Origin: Pontibacter pamirensis
GTDB taxonomy: Bacteria > Bacteroidota > Bacteroidia > Cytophagales > Hymenobacteraceae
Direction: 5' to 3'
DNA: 64,000 nucleotides
Assembly: GCF_010015475.1 (NCBI RefSeq)
Contig: NZ_SSNI01000017.1
Coordinates: forward strand, 62,001-126,000
Positions 27,185-35,080 of the stretch are shown piece by piece. Under the pieces are notes generated by a model, which was given only the letters and a program-made list of their open reading frames with translations, was not told the DNA's origin and did not search any database. The translations under genes were made by a program, and so were the position numbers. The first letter of the stretch is position 1, and the number at the start of each line of letters is the position of its first letter.

Positions 27185-28405
27185 CTAATACACCTTCTCT
27201 ATTTGCCTGTATTGCCTTAGTTCCTTACGACGCACAGCTTCAGGGTTGTTGTCATAGTCCATCAAGGCCTGGTGCGTATAATTTTTTGCCGTTCGTGTTC
27301 GAACGGTAAGAAGAATGATTTGAGAAAGGTTCTTCCCTTCCAATTTATCTGCCTTTAGGTTTTCTAAGAAATCCTTCGGTTTGAAAGAAGCTTCTTCCGG
27401 AGAAATGTAAATATCCCACCCTGTGTCAGGCGTTATCCAATTCATGTAGTAGGTGCTTGGCTTTTCAGCTCCGAAAGTGATTTGGAAGTCGTTGGTCTCT
27501 CTTTTGTTAACTGTAAAATCCGGTTTGGACAGAAGGCCGAAATCTACAGGTGGAATTACGCCTACATGGTGATAAGTATAAAGAGAGCCTGCTGGGTCAC
27601 TATAGCTTACTTCAGTCTCAAGTTCCGCCATACCACTTGGAGGGTATAAGAGGTCATAATCATTGCCCCCAGCACCAGTAAAGAGGATTAACCCACGCTC
27701 ATAGTTTCCTGCTGTTGGATAACCACGTAATACAGATGAGAAAGATGGAACTCCACTTGGTTTGTTAAACATGTGTTTGGCGATAGTTTTTGCATTTGAA
27801 AAATCTACAAAGGTTTCGGAAGAATCTACTTTCGCAAAGATGTATTTATTCAGATCAGCCAGGAACAGGTAAGCATGGTCCTCTGGTAGTATCCTTTGAT
27901 AGTAATAGCCCAGAATTCCCTCATAGTAGGTGCCGCTATTTTCGTGTAAAGTGTTCATAGTCTGAAACTTCATATCCATAAAATTGCTTGAAGGAACATT
28001 CCTGTAGATGATCTTCGCTGGCTCTACGGTAAACTGTTCTTCTGTAGCTGGCTGCTCCATAATATGCCAGTTCTCCGGCTTCACCTGAATGTAGGTCTTG
28101 ATAGCAGTCCATTCAGCGCCTGGTTGTTTGCAGATAGTAGTAATATCAAGTTTTTCATCTTTTGACTTTACCTGCAGTTCGTGAGGCGCTCTGGTAGCTA
28201 ATAAAGTATCAAGTAATACCTGCCCGTCTTTCTGGGAGACGATTAGCTCAACTTCAACAGCCACTTCCGCTGCATTATCATACCTGAAGTTAAATTTAAC
28301 TTCAGGTATCTGAGGTTCGGGCAGAGGTGTGATTCCCTCATCTTCTTTGCAAGAGGTAAGCGCAAGGCATAGGAACAGAGGCAGGAGGTTTAGTTTTTTC
28401 ATCAT
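27185..28405 (-). CDS. Hypothetical lipoprotein
   Basis: A 406-residue lipoprotein with signal LPLFLCLALTSCKEDEG, lipid Cys near residue 19. The next segment (about 30-120) looks like a beta-sandwich; later stretches include LFLADLNKYIFAKVDSSETF and SDPAGSLYTYHHVGVIPPVD. I do not recognise the family. Two adjacent ATGs at 28405 and 28402 are both possible starts and are preferred over an in-frame codon at 28501 because they begin the signal peptide. It lies 92 bases upstream of the TonB-like gene on the same strand and could be in the same transcript. Confidence 0.75.
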   Translation of the reverse strand: MMKKLNLLPLFLCLALTSCKEDEGITPLPEPQIPEVKFNFRYDNAAEVAVEVELIVSQKDGQVLLDTLLATRAPHELQVKSKDEKLDITTICKQPGAEWTAIKTYIQVKPENWHIMEQPATEEQFTVEPAKIIYRNVPSSNFMDMKFQTMNTLHENSGTYYEGILGYYYQRILPEDHAYLFLADLNKYIFAKVDSSETFVDFSNAKTIAKHMFNKPSGVPSFSSVLRGYPTAGNYERGLILFTGAGGNDYDLLYPPSGMAELETEVSYSDPAGSLYTYHHVGVIPPVDFGLLSKPDFTVNKRETNDFQITFGAEKPSTYYMNWITPDTGWDIYISPEEASFKPKDFLENLKADKLEGKNLSQIILLTVRTRTAKNYTHQALMDYDNNPEAVRRKELRQYRQIEKVY

Positions 28406-28642
28406 ATAAGTTTGTTTTCTGTGGTGCAAGTATAGGAGTATTGCGATATGTAGTGCAAATAATAATGGTGCATAAGGCAAAGATTGGAAGGGTACAGTCA
28501 TTAAATGCTGATAATCAGATGAAAAGATTTGAGATAAAATCTGGAACTAGACTTGAAGAAGGAGTGGCCAGTACTTCTTTTGTTATATAAGGTAACAGCA
28601 TATCCGCTGTTGCATTTCTAAGCGCTGGCCAATTATTGCTGG

Positions 28643-28869
28643 CGTTCTGTTTCGCACCCGGAATAGAAATGAGAATAGTTTACAGCAATAGCTGCATGTA
28701 CTTGTTACCTATTCCTGCTTAGTCTATGTGGTAAATGCACATGAGTAAGTAAAACCTGCGGAAATGACTCAGAATGATGTAGCTTTTCTTCCGGTGACAT
28801 CGATGATACGCCGTGGTGTTACTCTTTGAAAAACTGAAGCCATGAGCCAAAGAAGAACAAAAGATAAGG
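28643..28869 (+). pseudogene. Decayed, internally deleted copy of the DUF3140 gene
   Basis: Bases 28788-28869 align closely with 25738-25819, the last 25 codons and stop region of the intact DUF3140 gene, sharing words such as CTTCCGGTGACATCGA and ACTCTTTGAAAAACTG. Bases 28643-28695 align, less well, with the region upstream of the intact gene (25259-25311), sharing CGCACCCGGAA. The 300-odd bases that would carry the start codon and most of the protein are missing, and TGG has become TGA in the tail. It is a relic in the same orientation, not an expressed gene. Confidence 0.8.
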
Positions 28870-28888
28870 CATGAATTTTTCATGCCTT
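28866..28888. terminator. Hairpin beside the DUF3140 relic
   Basis: Perfect 10-bp arms (28866-28875 and 28879-28888) around a TTT loop. It may end the EamA transcript on the minus strand, or be a left-over of the relic gene. No strong T-run. Confidence 0.4.
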
Positions 28889-29004
28889 CATGCTTTCTTT
28901 GATAGGAAAGGCTGTCAGTCAGAACAGCAAAACACACCCGTAAATGCTCTTATAATTAGAGAAGGCTAAATAGGAGACGGTAAAACCACGTTACTTCATA
29001 AAAG

Positions 29005-29451
29005 CTATTCAGAAGATTGCCCACCTATGGCAATAAGCACAGCGCCGATGGCCATGAGCGTGGCACCGGCAATTACCATCCAGTCTACTTTCTCCTTGAG
29101 AAATATAACGGCAAAAACGATGGCAAACACTAAAGATAAACGTTCCAGCGGCGACACGCGCGAAGCGTCAGCTAAACTTAGGGCGTAGAAACTCAGCAAA
29201 GAAGAGACGCAGGTGATAATGCCCGCCAGCACCAGGTAAACCCACACCTTCTTTTCGATGGTGGCTACTTCCGTCAGGTTACCCTGCCAGGCCACCACTC
29301 CCCATGATACAACCAGTATCAGAACGGCTTGTATGGCAAAGGCAAGGCTGGAATTCACATGCCTGATCCCGGCTTTGGATAGCGTAACAACAACCGCTGA
29401 AGTGATGGCGGCCATCAAAGCAAAAGTAATCCACATAAGCGTCTTGTTCAT
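29005..29451 (-). CDS. EamA-family half transporter (DMT superfamily)
   Basis: A 148-residue inner-membrane protein with five hydrophobic helices and a single EamA domain; full-length DMT exporters have two. Hallmarks are the helix LMWITFALMAAITSAVVVTL, the helix with VYLVLAGIITCVSSLLSFYA, LADASRVSPLERLSLVFAIV and the closing GATLMAIGAVLIAIGG. Such half-length proteins work as homodimers or are small metabolite exporters in Bacteroidetes. It stands alone, and the substrate is unknown. Confidence 0.9.
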   Translation of the reverse strand: MNKTLMWITFALMAAITSAVVVTLSKAGIRHVNSSLAFAIQAVLILVVSWGVVAWQGNLTEVATIEKKVWVYLVLAGIITCVSSLLSFYALSLADASRVSPLERLSLVFAIVFAVIFLKEKVDWMVIAGATLMAIGAVLIAIGGQSSE

Positions 29452-29611
29452 TTAAAGCTCGTAGTAATGGTAAGTAGCGAAGTCTAAAGGTACGGTGTTT
29501 CTATGATGCAAGTTATTGGGTATCGGTTTGTTATCCGGTTTTTATTTAAGATGGCGGTAAATGGTTTTACGCGCGAAAGCTGCCAATTAGCACCAGCGGG
29601 AGCGGGGTAAT

Positions 29612-30031
29612 TCATCTTTGTTTCTGTACTTCCCAGGGCATTTTCGGGCATTCGCCCACATAATCAACGCCCACAAAAGCTGGTCGGTTGGTTTGGTTAT
29701 CTGCTGCACAGAAAAGCACGGCTACCCTGGCAGCGTTGCCGTACCGGGCCTTTATGAATTCCGTCGTACCACCTGTTTCTGTGGCATCATCAATAAACAG
29801 CACGTCCTCAAACTGGTGGCGGCCCGTCAAGCTGTCGCCATCAAAGCCATAGGCACGGTTGTAGTTCACGTAATCCACCACGTTGATGCCCAGCTTATGC
29901 GCTACCAGGGCGGCTGGTATACAACCGCCACGCCCGATGGCCGCAATACAGGTAAACCCCTTGTTTTGCAAAGCAACGGACAAGGCATCCACGGCATCCT
30001 GTACTTCTTCCCAAGTATAGCTCTCCTTCAT
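29612..30031 (-). CDS. Phosphoribosyltransferase family protein
   Basis: A 139-residue cytoplasmic PRTase-fold protein. The PRPP-binding loop is VLFIDDATETGGTT (two acidic residues then the T-G-G-T-T loop), and the PPi-loop region reads IGRGGCIPAALVAHKLG. A strand pair VAVLFCAADNQTNRPAFVGVDYVGE follows the loop. The size and the D-D-A-T-E-T-G-G pattern suit the small PRTases annotated as xanthine or hypoxanthine PRTase-like, without allowing a base to be assigned. It is divergent from the 30032-30335 spacer and unlinked to purine genes here. Confidence 0.85.
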   Translation of the reverse strand: MKESYTWEEVQDAVDALSVALQNKGFTCIAAIGRGGCIPAALVAHKLGINVVDYVNYNRAYGFDGDSLTGRHQFEDVLFIDDATETGGTTEFIKARYGNAARVAVLFCAADNQTNRPAFVGVDYVGECPKMPWEVQKQR

Positions 30032-30277
30032 GCTGGTGTTTGTGGCGGTTGTACTGCTTAAGATGATATACAGCTTTTAGAAACTACTCCTCCCGCGTAA
30101 ACACATCTATCTAATACGCCACCGCAAAACAAGATAATATATAGCCCTGTCTTTTATGGAAATATTTACTTTCTGCTTATGATCCTGCTAATATTTATCA
30201 CAGCAGTTTCTGTGTTTTGATCAGGCAATAAGTCCACTAGTGCTAGCTTATAAATTATAAAGTTACTCTTGCTGTGG
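30032..30277. other. Spacer before dispersed repeat, no gene seen
   Basis: AT-rich spacer between the PRTase start and the second dispersed repeat. It contains the words CTAGTGCTAGCTTATA, related to the TAGC-rich patch near copy 1 of the repeat. Nothing coding was seen. Confidence 0.4.
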
Positions 30278-30314
30278 TATAGCTGCGTGGAAAAGAAAAG
30301 CCACGAGCTGCAAG
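30278..30314 (+). repeat. Dispersed 37-bp repeat, copy 2
   Basis: Matches 25954-25990 at 34 of 37 positions. Within it CCACG and a following CGTGG can pair. It lies 22 bases beyond the 3' end of the minus-strand ATPase gene. Confidence 0.7.
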
Positions 30315-30335
30315 CGCGTGGCAGCGGTAATGGAA

Positions 30336-31907
30336 TTAGTTTAAGTTTAGAAAAGCTGAGGAATTGTAAAATTCATTTAAATTCAATATTGATCTTCTTA
30401 TAGATCTGTAGTCATTGATTGGTACCTCAACCAATTCTTCTCCGTTTTCTGTTTCAGCATAAAATAAACCTCTTGGTTCGTCTGTAGTATTGATGAGATG
30501 CACATAAGTTCCATAATCAATAGCGTAAACATTGTACCTCTCACCTGGATTATCTTTAGATGATATATTTTGCTTAATCAGATGAATAACTCTGTTATCA
30601 TACAAATATTCAATTAGCTCGTCTTCAAGGTCACTACTTATCAAAAAAGCCCTTGAATTCCTTTGTCCTATAACTTCATCGATAATCCACCTCAAAAGTA
30701 AATTTGCCTCTTGTTTTGAACTTATTGCTTTCTGCTTGTCGGTTGTAAACCAATTTCTTGCAGCTGTTCTTATGTTTGGGATAGAAATTTTATTCTGGTC
30801 AGCTTTAATAGCAGCATGTAAAACAATATTTATTGCATCTCTAGGAACACCTTCTGAAGCCCTTACTAATTCCTCAAATGCAGCATTTTGTGTAAATGCG
30901 GAATTCAGGAACAAATCTTTATTAAAGTGGGTGTATCCTCCTTCTACTAAGAATTCATTAATGTGATTGAATAATAGATTTTGAAAGAACTCTTTTGACT
31001 TTACAGCATCATTATCAAACACCATAAATTCGTCTAAATTCAAGCTTGTAGATATATCAGCCCCTGTTTCAATACCTATATAGGAGTTTGGCATATCAAC
31101 TTTAAAATTTGTCCTTTTTTCTATTGCCCCAATTTTGATAGTTATGCCTTGAATAGGAAACAGTGTTCTTCTTAGTAGATCAGATAAATAAGGCTGTAAG
31201 TCCAATGGGATTTCTGCCCACTCATCTAGAAGAATCCAAATATCTTTACCTTCTAACAACCTTACTATTTTAGTGAAAATACTGTTAACGGTAGTAAAGT
31301 GTACTCTATGTCTTCTGGCCCCACTTACTTTTTGTCTCCTTGTTGATCCAGTTTTGTCGTTATTTTCAATTCCAAAGTTCAGAGATAAATCCTTTAATGA
31401 GGCTGAGAAACCAAAATTCTCTTTAACTGAGTTTTCATTATTATTTGTTTCTTCTACTTCAAGATTTCCAATTACTTCGATTTCAGAGATAGAATCAACA
31501 AGTTCGTCCAAAACAGGCCCAAATTTTGATAAATCATATACTTCATCATTATTAAGTACATAGTATAAAATTTGCTCATGAATTACAGAGAAAGTATCAA
31601 TTAATAATCGTGTTGCCCTTTCAGGAACAGAAAGCGTGTTGTCTGAATAAATCCCACCGTTTGAACCTATGTTTCTCATATCAAGATATATAGAAACAGA
31701 GTTTTTTTTATTTAACTCCCCCTCAAGAAACCTTAAAGCATGTGTCTTTCCTGTTCCACGTCTTCCATATATAATCTGATGATCTGCACTCTTAAGTAGT
31801 GTCAAAAGTGGGCCAACATCAACAAAAGTCTTAACTAGATGTTCTTTATCATATTTCTCTGCTCTTTTGATTAGTTTATAGATAGCTGAATTAATAATTG
31901 AAGGCAT
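30336..31907 (-). CDS. AAA+ ATPase of ORC/CDC6-like type, orphan
   Basis: A 523-residue soluble ATPase. Walker A is GRRGTGKT at residues 48-55, Walker B is IWILLDEWAEIP at about 224-235, and a later GVPRDAINIVLHAA has the look of a sensor-2/lid region, as in ORC/CDC6 or TniB-like helicase loaders. Residues about 120-200 hold an acidic, Asn/Glu-rich insertion. The C-terminal part has winged-helix-like spacing. The gene is visibly more AT-rich than its neighbours and sits alone between non-coding stretches, which suggests horizontal arrival. Single-gene antiviral ATPases of this general kind exist, but no nuclease or partner gene is nearby, so any defence role is only a guess. Confidence 0.78.
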   Translation of the reverse strand: MPSIINSAIYKLIKRAEKYDKEHLVKTFVDVGPLLTLLKSADHQIIYGRRGTGKTHALRFLEGELNKKNSVSIYLDMRNIGSNGGIYSDNTLSVPERATRLLIDTFSVIHEQILYYVLNNDEVYDLSKFGPVLDELVDSISEIEVIGNLEVEETNNNENSVKENFGFSASLKDLSLNFGIENNDKTGSTRRQKVSGARRHRVHFTTVNSIFTKIVRLLEGKDIWILLDEWAEIPLDLQPYLSDLLRRTLFPIQGITIKIGAIEKRTNFKVDMPNSYIGIETGADISTSLNLDEFMVFDNDAVKSKEFFQNLLFNHINEFLVEGGYTHFNKDLFLNSAFTQNAAFEELVRASEGVPRDAINIVLHAAIKADQNKISIPNIRTAARNWFTTDKQKAISSKQEANLLLRWIIDEVIGQRNSRAFLISSDLEDELIEYLYDNRVIHLIKQNISSKDNPGERYNVYAIDYGTYVHLINTTDEPRGLFYAETENGEELVEVPINDYRSIRRSILNLNEFYNSSAFLNLN

Positions 31908-32261
31908 AAAATAAATGATATAATATCCATAAAAATATTTGGCACTAAATTACCACTGGTTATTGATAGTTATAAAATTAAAATTCACTACACTGAAAAT
32001 AAAAATGCTTCAATATCCAATTTAGCTTAAATTCACTTTTTCGCTGTGATTTGATTGAGTATTATATTCTATTTATCAGGGTATATGCAAAGCACTTAGG
32101 ATTTTCTACACATCCCAGGCTTTTCTGCCTATAAAGTAAACTTCTTTTTTACTCAGGTAGTGCAAGTACAAGGCATCCGTTTATATCTGGCGTGTAGCCT
32201 TAAAGATATATTTGCTTTGAATTGCAGTCCAAATAAAATAACTGTCTCCAATCGTGATTAT
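31908..32261. other. AT-rich spacer upstream of the ATPase, no gene seen
   Basis: This very AT-rich stretch must contain the ATPase promoter. I found no exact TAnnTTTG element in minus orientation and no operator-like dyad. Confidence 0.4.
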
Positions 32262-32434
32262 AAACTTTTCCAACTTGCTCTTCAACCCATTCACTATAGA
32301 CATACCCGTTCAAAAATAACACTTGCTGTGCGGATGAACCTGGCGACGCAGAATAGGATGCTAGTAAACGCCCCTCCTGGAACCGGTAAACACACCTTGC
32401 TGCCGCTGGCATTGCTGGACTAAGTTTGGCTGAA
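32262..32434 (+). pseudogene. Fragment of a second hrpB gene (N-terminal region only)
   Basis: This stretch aligns over its whole length with the first 56 codons and the 10 bases upstream of the hrpB gene at 36741, for example sharing GTAAACGCCCCTCC and ACCTTGCTGCCGCTGGC. It has a frameshift after the TIDIPV region, the Walker A Ser replaced by His (GTGKHT), and a stop codon where the intact gene reads DEAWL. Homology stops soon after. It is a decayed duplicate in the same orientation 4.5 kb upstream. Confidence 0.85.
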
Positions 32435-32536
32435 AGTGCAATATATCTTAATGCTGCAGCTCCGGATCTTCATACAGCTTGATATCCTGAACAATAATAC
32501 CTGCAACCTTAAATCAAAACCACCATACTACATAGT

Positions 32537-32860
32537 ATGAATCTAACGGTCGGTTGTAAAGTAGAATGGACAGAGTCGGTGTATACGCCTTACGTGGAAG
32601 GGGAGGTATCGGAATTTGTTGGGGAGAGAACCATCACCGGTAGAATTACGGCAGAGGGGTATGCGAAGAAAACGAATTACCATTTCTTCACGATACATGT
32701 GTACGGCGCAACGGGTGTTAACGCCGATAAGATAGAAACTGGAGGTAAAATTGTACGGCGGGGTGTGGTGCTATACCCAAAATGCAGCATACTCAGTTCG
32801 CCAGATAATTATGAGGAGCTGGTACAGGAAAAGGCGCTACGGAAAACCGGAAGCAGCTGA
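32537..32860 (+). CDS. Hypothetical small protein
   Basis: A 107-residue soluble protein, probably all-beta: MNLTVGCKVEWTESVYTPYVEGEV is followed by regularly spaced Thr/Val/Gly strands and a charged helix at the C-terminus (NYEELVQEKALRKTG). The opening resembles small SH3-like or KOW-like barrels with VGCKVEW, but no domain could be named. Codon use is like that of neighbouring genes and a strong terminator follows six bases after the stop, which supports a real gene. Confidence 0.65.
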   Translation: MNLTVGCKVEWTESVYTPYVEGEVSEFVGERTITGRITAEGYAKKTNYHFFTIHVYGATGVNADKIETGGKIVRRGVVLYPKCSILSSPDNYEELVQEKALRKTGSS

Positions 32861-32866
32861 ATTTAA

Positions 32867-32893
32867 AAAGCCCCTGTGTTGCGCAGGGGCTTT
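32867..32893. terminator. Shared terminator between two converging small genes
   Basis: AAGCCCCTG and CAGGGGCTT pair around a short loop, with A-runs on one side and TTTAG on the other. It lies between the 3' ends of the genes at 32537 (+) and 33075 (-), so it probably serves both. Confidence 0.8.
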
Positions 32894-32898
32894 AGTAT

Positions 32899-33075
32899 TT
32901 ATTTCACCGGTACAGGTACCAACTCACGCTCATAATAAACCAGGTCCTTCTGCGAAGGATTGTTGTTTACGGTGCAGTAGTAGATACGTTTCAGGTAATG
33001 TCTGATGGTTAATTTCAGATCAGGATTCACCTTGGCGAACACTTCTGATCCTTTTGGGAATAAGTTTTCTAACAT
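32899..33075 (-). CDS. Small hypothetical protein, 58 residues
   Basis: An intact 58-codon frame on the minus strand, starting ATG at 33075 and ending TAA at 32899. The product opens MLENLFPKGSEVFAKVNP, has a basic helix with LKLTIRHYLKRIYYC and ends ELVPVPVK. It has a normal codon pattern, an AGAAGG motif just before the ATG, and a terminator hairpin right after the stop. I know of no family name. It is short enough to be missed by length cut-offs. Confidence 0.6.
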   Translation of the reverse strand: MLENLFPKGSEVFAKVNPDLKLTIRHYLKRIYYCTVNNNPSQKDLVYYERELVPVPVK

Positions 33076-33261
33076 ACCTTCTATACGCAGTTAAATCACT
33101 TCACAACGGGTTATTCCTGTGTATTTAAAGTAATGTGCCATGAGGTGTGATCAGGTGCCTTTCGAAGCCCGGTTCAGCTGTAAATGTGATGACTGCATAT
33201 CAAATAAGGCCTAGGTACGTATCTATTACTAAACGTATAAAATAACCTAACAGAAAACGCT

Positions 33262-33456
33262 ATGGATAACAAAAGCAAAACGAGCATCAAAAACCTGGTG
33301 GATGAACCATCACAGATTAAAGATATCATGAATGACCCTGCCGAAAAGGGTATCAATTTTTACCAGAAGCTTCCTTCTAAGCAGAAGCAGTACCTGCTTT
33401 TTGCCGCTGCTGCAGGCCTGGTAGGCTATGGCATCTATGTAGGGCAAAAGGGTTAA
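33262..33456 (+). CDS. Small membrane-anchored protein, family member 1
   Basis: A 64-residue protein: a charged N-terminal part (NLVDEPSQIKDIMNDPAEKG), the motif INFYQKLPSKQKQYLLF, and a C-terminal hydrophobic helix FAAAAGLVGYGIYVG. It is clearly related to the gene at 53821, whose product shares FY, KQY, FAAAAGL and YGIY in the same order. The arrangement suggests a tail-anchored inner-membrane protein with a cytoplasmic acidic domain. A strong intrinsic terminator follows 20 bases after the stop. The family has no name that I can recall. Confidence 0.75.
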   Translation: MDNKSKTSIKNLVDEPSQIKDIMNDPAEKGINFYQKLPSKQKQYLLFAAAAGLVGYGIYVGQKG

Positions 33457-33475
33457 GAACTCTTTCGATAAATAT

Positions 33476-33512
33476 AAAAAATCGGCAGATGGTAAGTCTG
33501 CCGATTTTTTTT
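33476..33512 (+). terminator. Strong intrinsic terminator
   Basis: Perfect 14-bp arms (33476-33489 and 33497-33510) with a 7-base loop and an eight-T run; a textbook intrinsic terminator after the small membrane-protein gene. Its T/A symmetry lets it act on the converging lipoprotein operon as well. Confidence 0.92.
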
Positions 33513-33574
33513 GCCTTTTCTGCACCACTATTTACTATTCTGCCTTTTGATGCATACGCGCTACAGGCCGCATA

Positions 33575-35074
33575 CTATTGTATGTCGCCTGCTTCATCTA
33601 ACTGAAGCAGCACAGGTGCATCAATGTAGCGATAGTTTTCTCCTTCCATTGGATCTACGCGGTTTGCCAGAGTAATAGAACCTCCGTTCCTGAGCGCATG
33701 AACAGCGATTGGCCGAATATTGGAGCAACAGCGGATGCCGCCATCCTTAAGTTTTTGTGAATCATCTATGTATACACCCCAATTTCCGATGCCTTCGGCA
33801 CTCAACCCTGACACAAGCGTCCTGTAGCCATTTCCCCAATAATGATTCAGCACCACCAGGTTGCCGCCTTTTGTACCTGTTTGGTGACGGATAGCAGCGC
33901 TAAGTATTTTCCTGTCAAGGAGTGTGCCGGTTGCGGAAAAGAAGTATAGCCCGCGTGTATCGGCGCTGATGACAGTGTATTGCCCGTTCTGCAGTTTGGA
34001 TATTTCTGTATCTCCTAAGCCTGAATTAATAGCTCCGGCAATGGTGTTTTTCCAGGTAAGGTCTCCGTTCGTGTTAAATTTAGCTATAACAAGAGAATCG
34101 CAGGTATAACAGGCAGGTCCTTCAGCACCTTTCAGTTTTACACCGGCAAGCACATAGCCATCACTTTCCACTAATGTATTCTGAGCTTGCTGCATCACCG
34201 TTTCCCCGTTCAGTAGTTTCTCCCAGACCTTGTTACCTGCTGCGTCTGTTTTCACGATTACAGTCCGTGGTCTTTCGTTAGCCCCAATCTGTATTTGTCT
34301 GGCACCTGTCAGAAGATAGCCGTTGTCGGGCGTTGGCGTTGCCTCATAATAGCTGTTGTTCTCTCCGACTTCCCGCGACCAGAGTATGTTTCCATCAGGG
34401 TCTATTTTAATCAGATGTCTCCTTAATCCCAGGCCCGTTGTGCTTCCGGTAAGTATAAAGTTGCCGTCGTTTGTAGCTGTAATGGAGTTAAGCTGGGTAT
34501 CGGTTGGGTAGGTTTTCATGCTGACCTGATCCATGTTCTCGTCCAGCTTCATGATATAGCTGGTGCCAACAACAGGAGGAACAATTGCATCGTATTTGCT
34601 ACCCACAAGCAGGAATCCCGTTTCGGTTTCCACTACATCAATTGGCCAGTTACTTACAGTTTCCCCCAGGTAGATGTTTTTCTGCCCTACAATGGCAGAT
34701 ACAGTTACATGAGCTGTATCGAAGGCAAGGTTTCTGTTTGCTGTAATCAGCTTTACATCATATTTCCCTTTTTTAGTATAAGTGTGCTCAGGGTGCCGCT
34801 CCGTTGACGTGGTTCCGTCTCCAAAATCCCATAGGTAGCTGATGGTTTGAGAAGAGTCAGAGAGGTTTTTGAAGTATATGGTAGAGTCCAGCAGCACTGA
34901 AGTCGATTTTCTCTTGTTAAAATGGTAGTCTCTCCACCTGGTGTATGTTTCAAAGCTACTGGAGGGCTTGTCTACCTTTACAATAATATCTTCTTCTTTT
35001 GAGCATCCAAACCACATGGCAGCCATGGCTAACAGCAGTGCAGTGAAAAGTTTGTTTTCGGCTTTAAGGCACAT
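33575..35074 (-). CDS. PKD-domain lipoprotein with beta-propeller-like C-terminal part
   Basis: A 499-residue surface or periplasmic lipoprotein. The signal ends MWFGCSKEED (lipid Cys about residue 24). A PKD domain occupies about residues 40-127, with the diagnostic YLWDFGDGTTSTERHPEHTY. The remainder is a series of roughly 45-residue repeats with ILTGS, LLTGA and VLAGV words followed by Asp/Gly, which reads as a seven-bladed propeller of the kind annotated as delta-60 repeat or PQQ-like. It starts seven bases after the stop of the upstream lipoprotein gene, so the two form an operon and are probably partners. Ligand unknown. Confidence 0.8.
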   Translation of the reverse strand: MCLKAENKLFTALLLAMAAMWFGCSKEEDIIVKVDKPSSSFETYTRWRDYHFNKRKSTSVLLDSTIYFKNLSDSSQTISYLWDFGDGTTSTERHPEHTYTKKGKYDVKLITANRNLAFDTAHVTVSAIVGQKNIYLGETVSNWPIDVVETETGFLLVGSKYDAIVPPVVGTSYIMKLDENMDQVSMKTYPTDTQLNSITATNDGNFILTGSTTGLGLRRHLIKIDPDGNILWSREVGENNSYYEATPTPDNGYLLTGARQIQIGANERPRTVIVKTDAAGNKVWEKLLNGETVMQQAQNTLVESDGYVLAGVKLKGAEGPACYTCDSLVIAKFNTNGDLTWKNTIAGAINSGLGDTEISKLQNGQYTVISADTRGLYFFSATGTLLDRKILSAAIRHQTGTKGGNLVVLNHYWGNGYRTLVSGLSAEGIGNWGVYIDDSQKLKDGGIRCCSNIRPIAVHALRNGGSITLANRVDPMEGENYRYIDAPVLLQLDEAGDIQ

Positions 35075-35080
35075 ATACTT

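Noticed and set aside
30336-33075. A multi-gene defence island
   Set aside because: Only one ATPase is present; no nuclease, methylase, toxin-antitoxin or other known component was seen.
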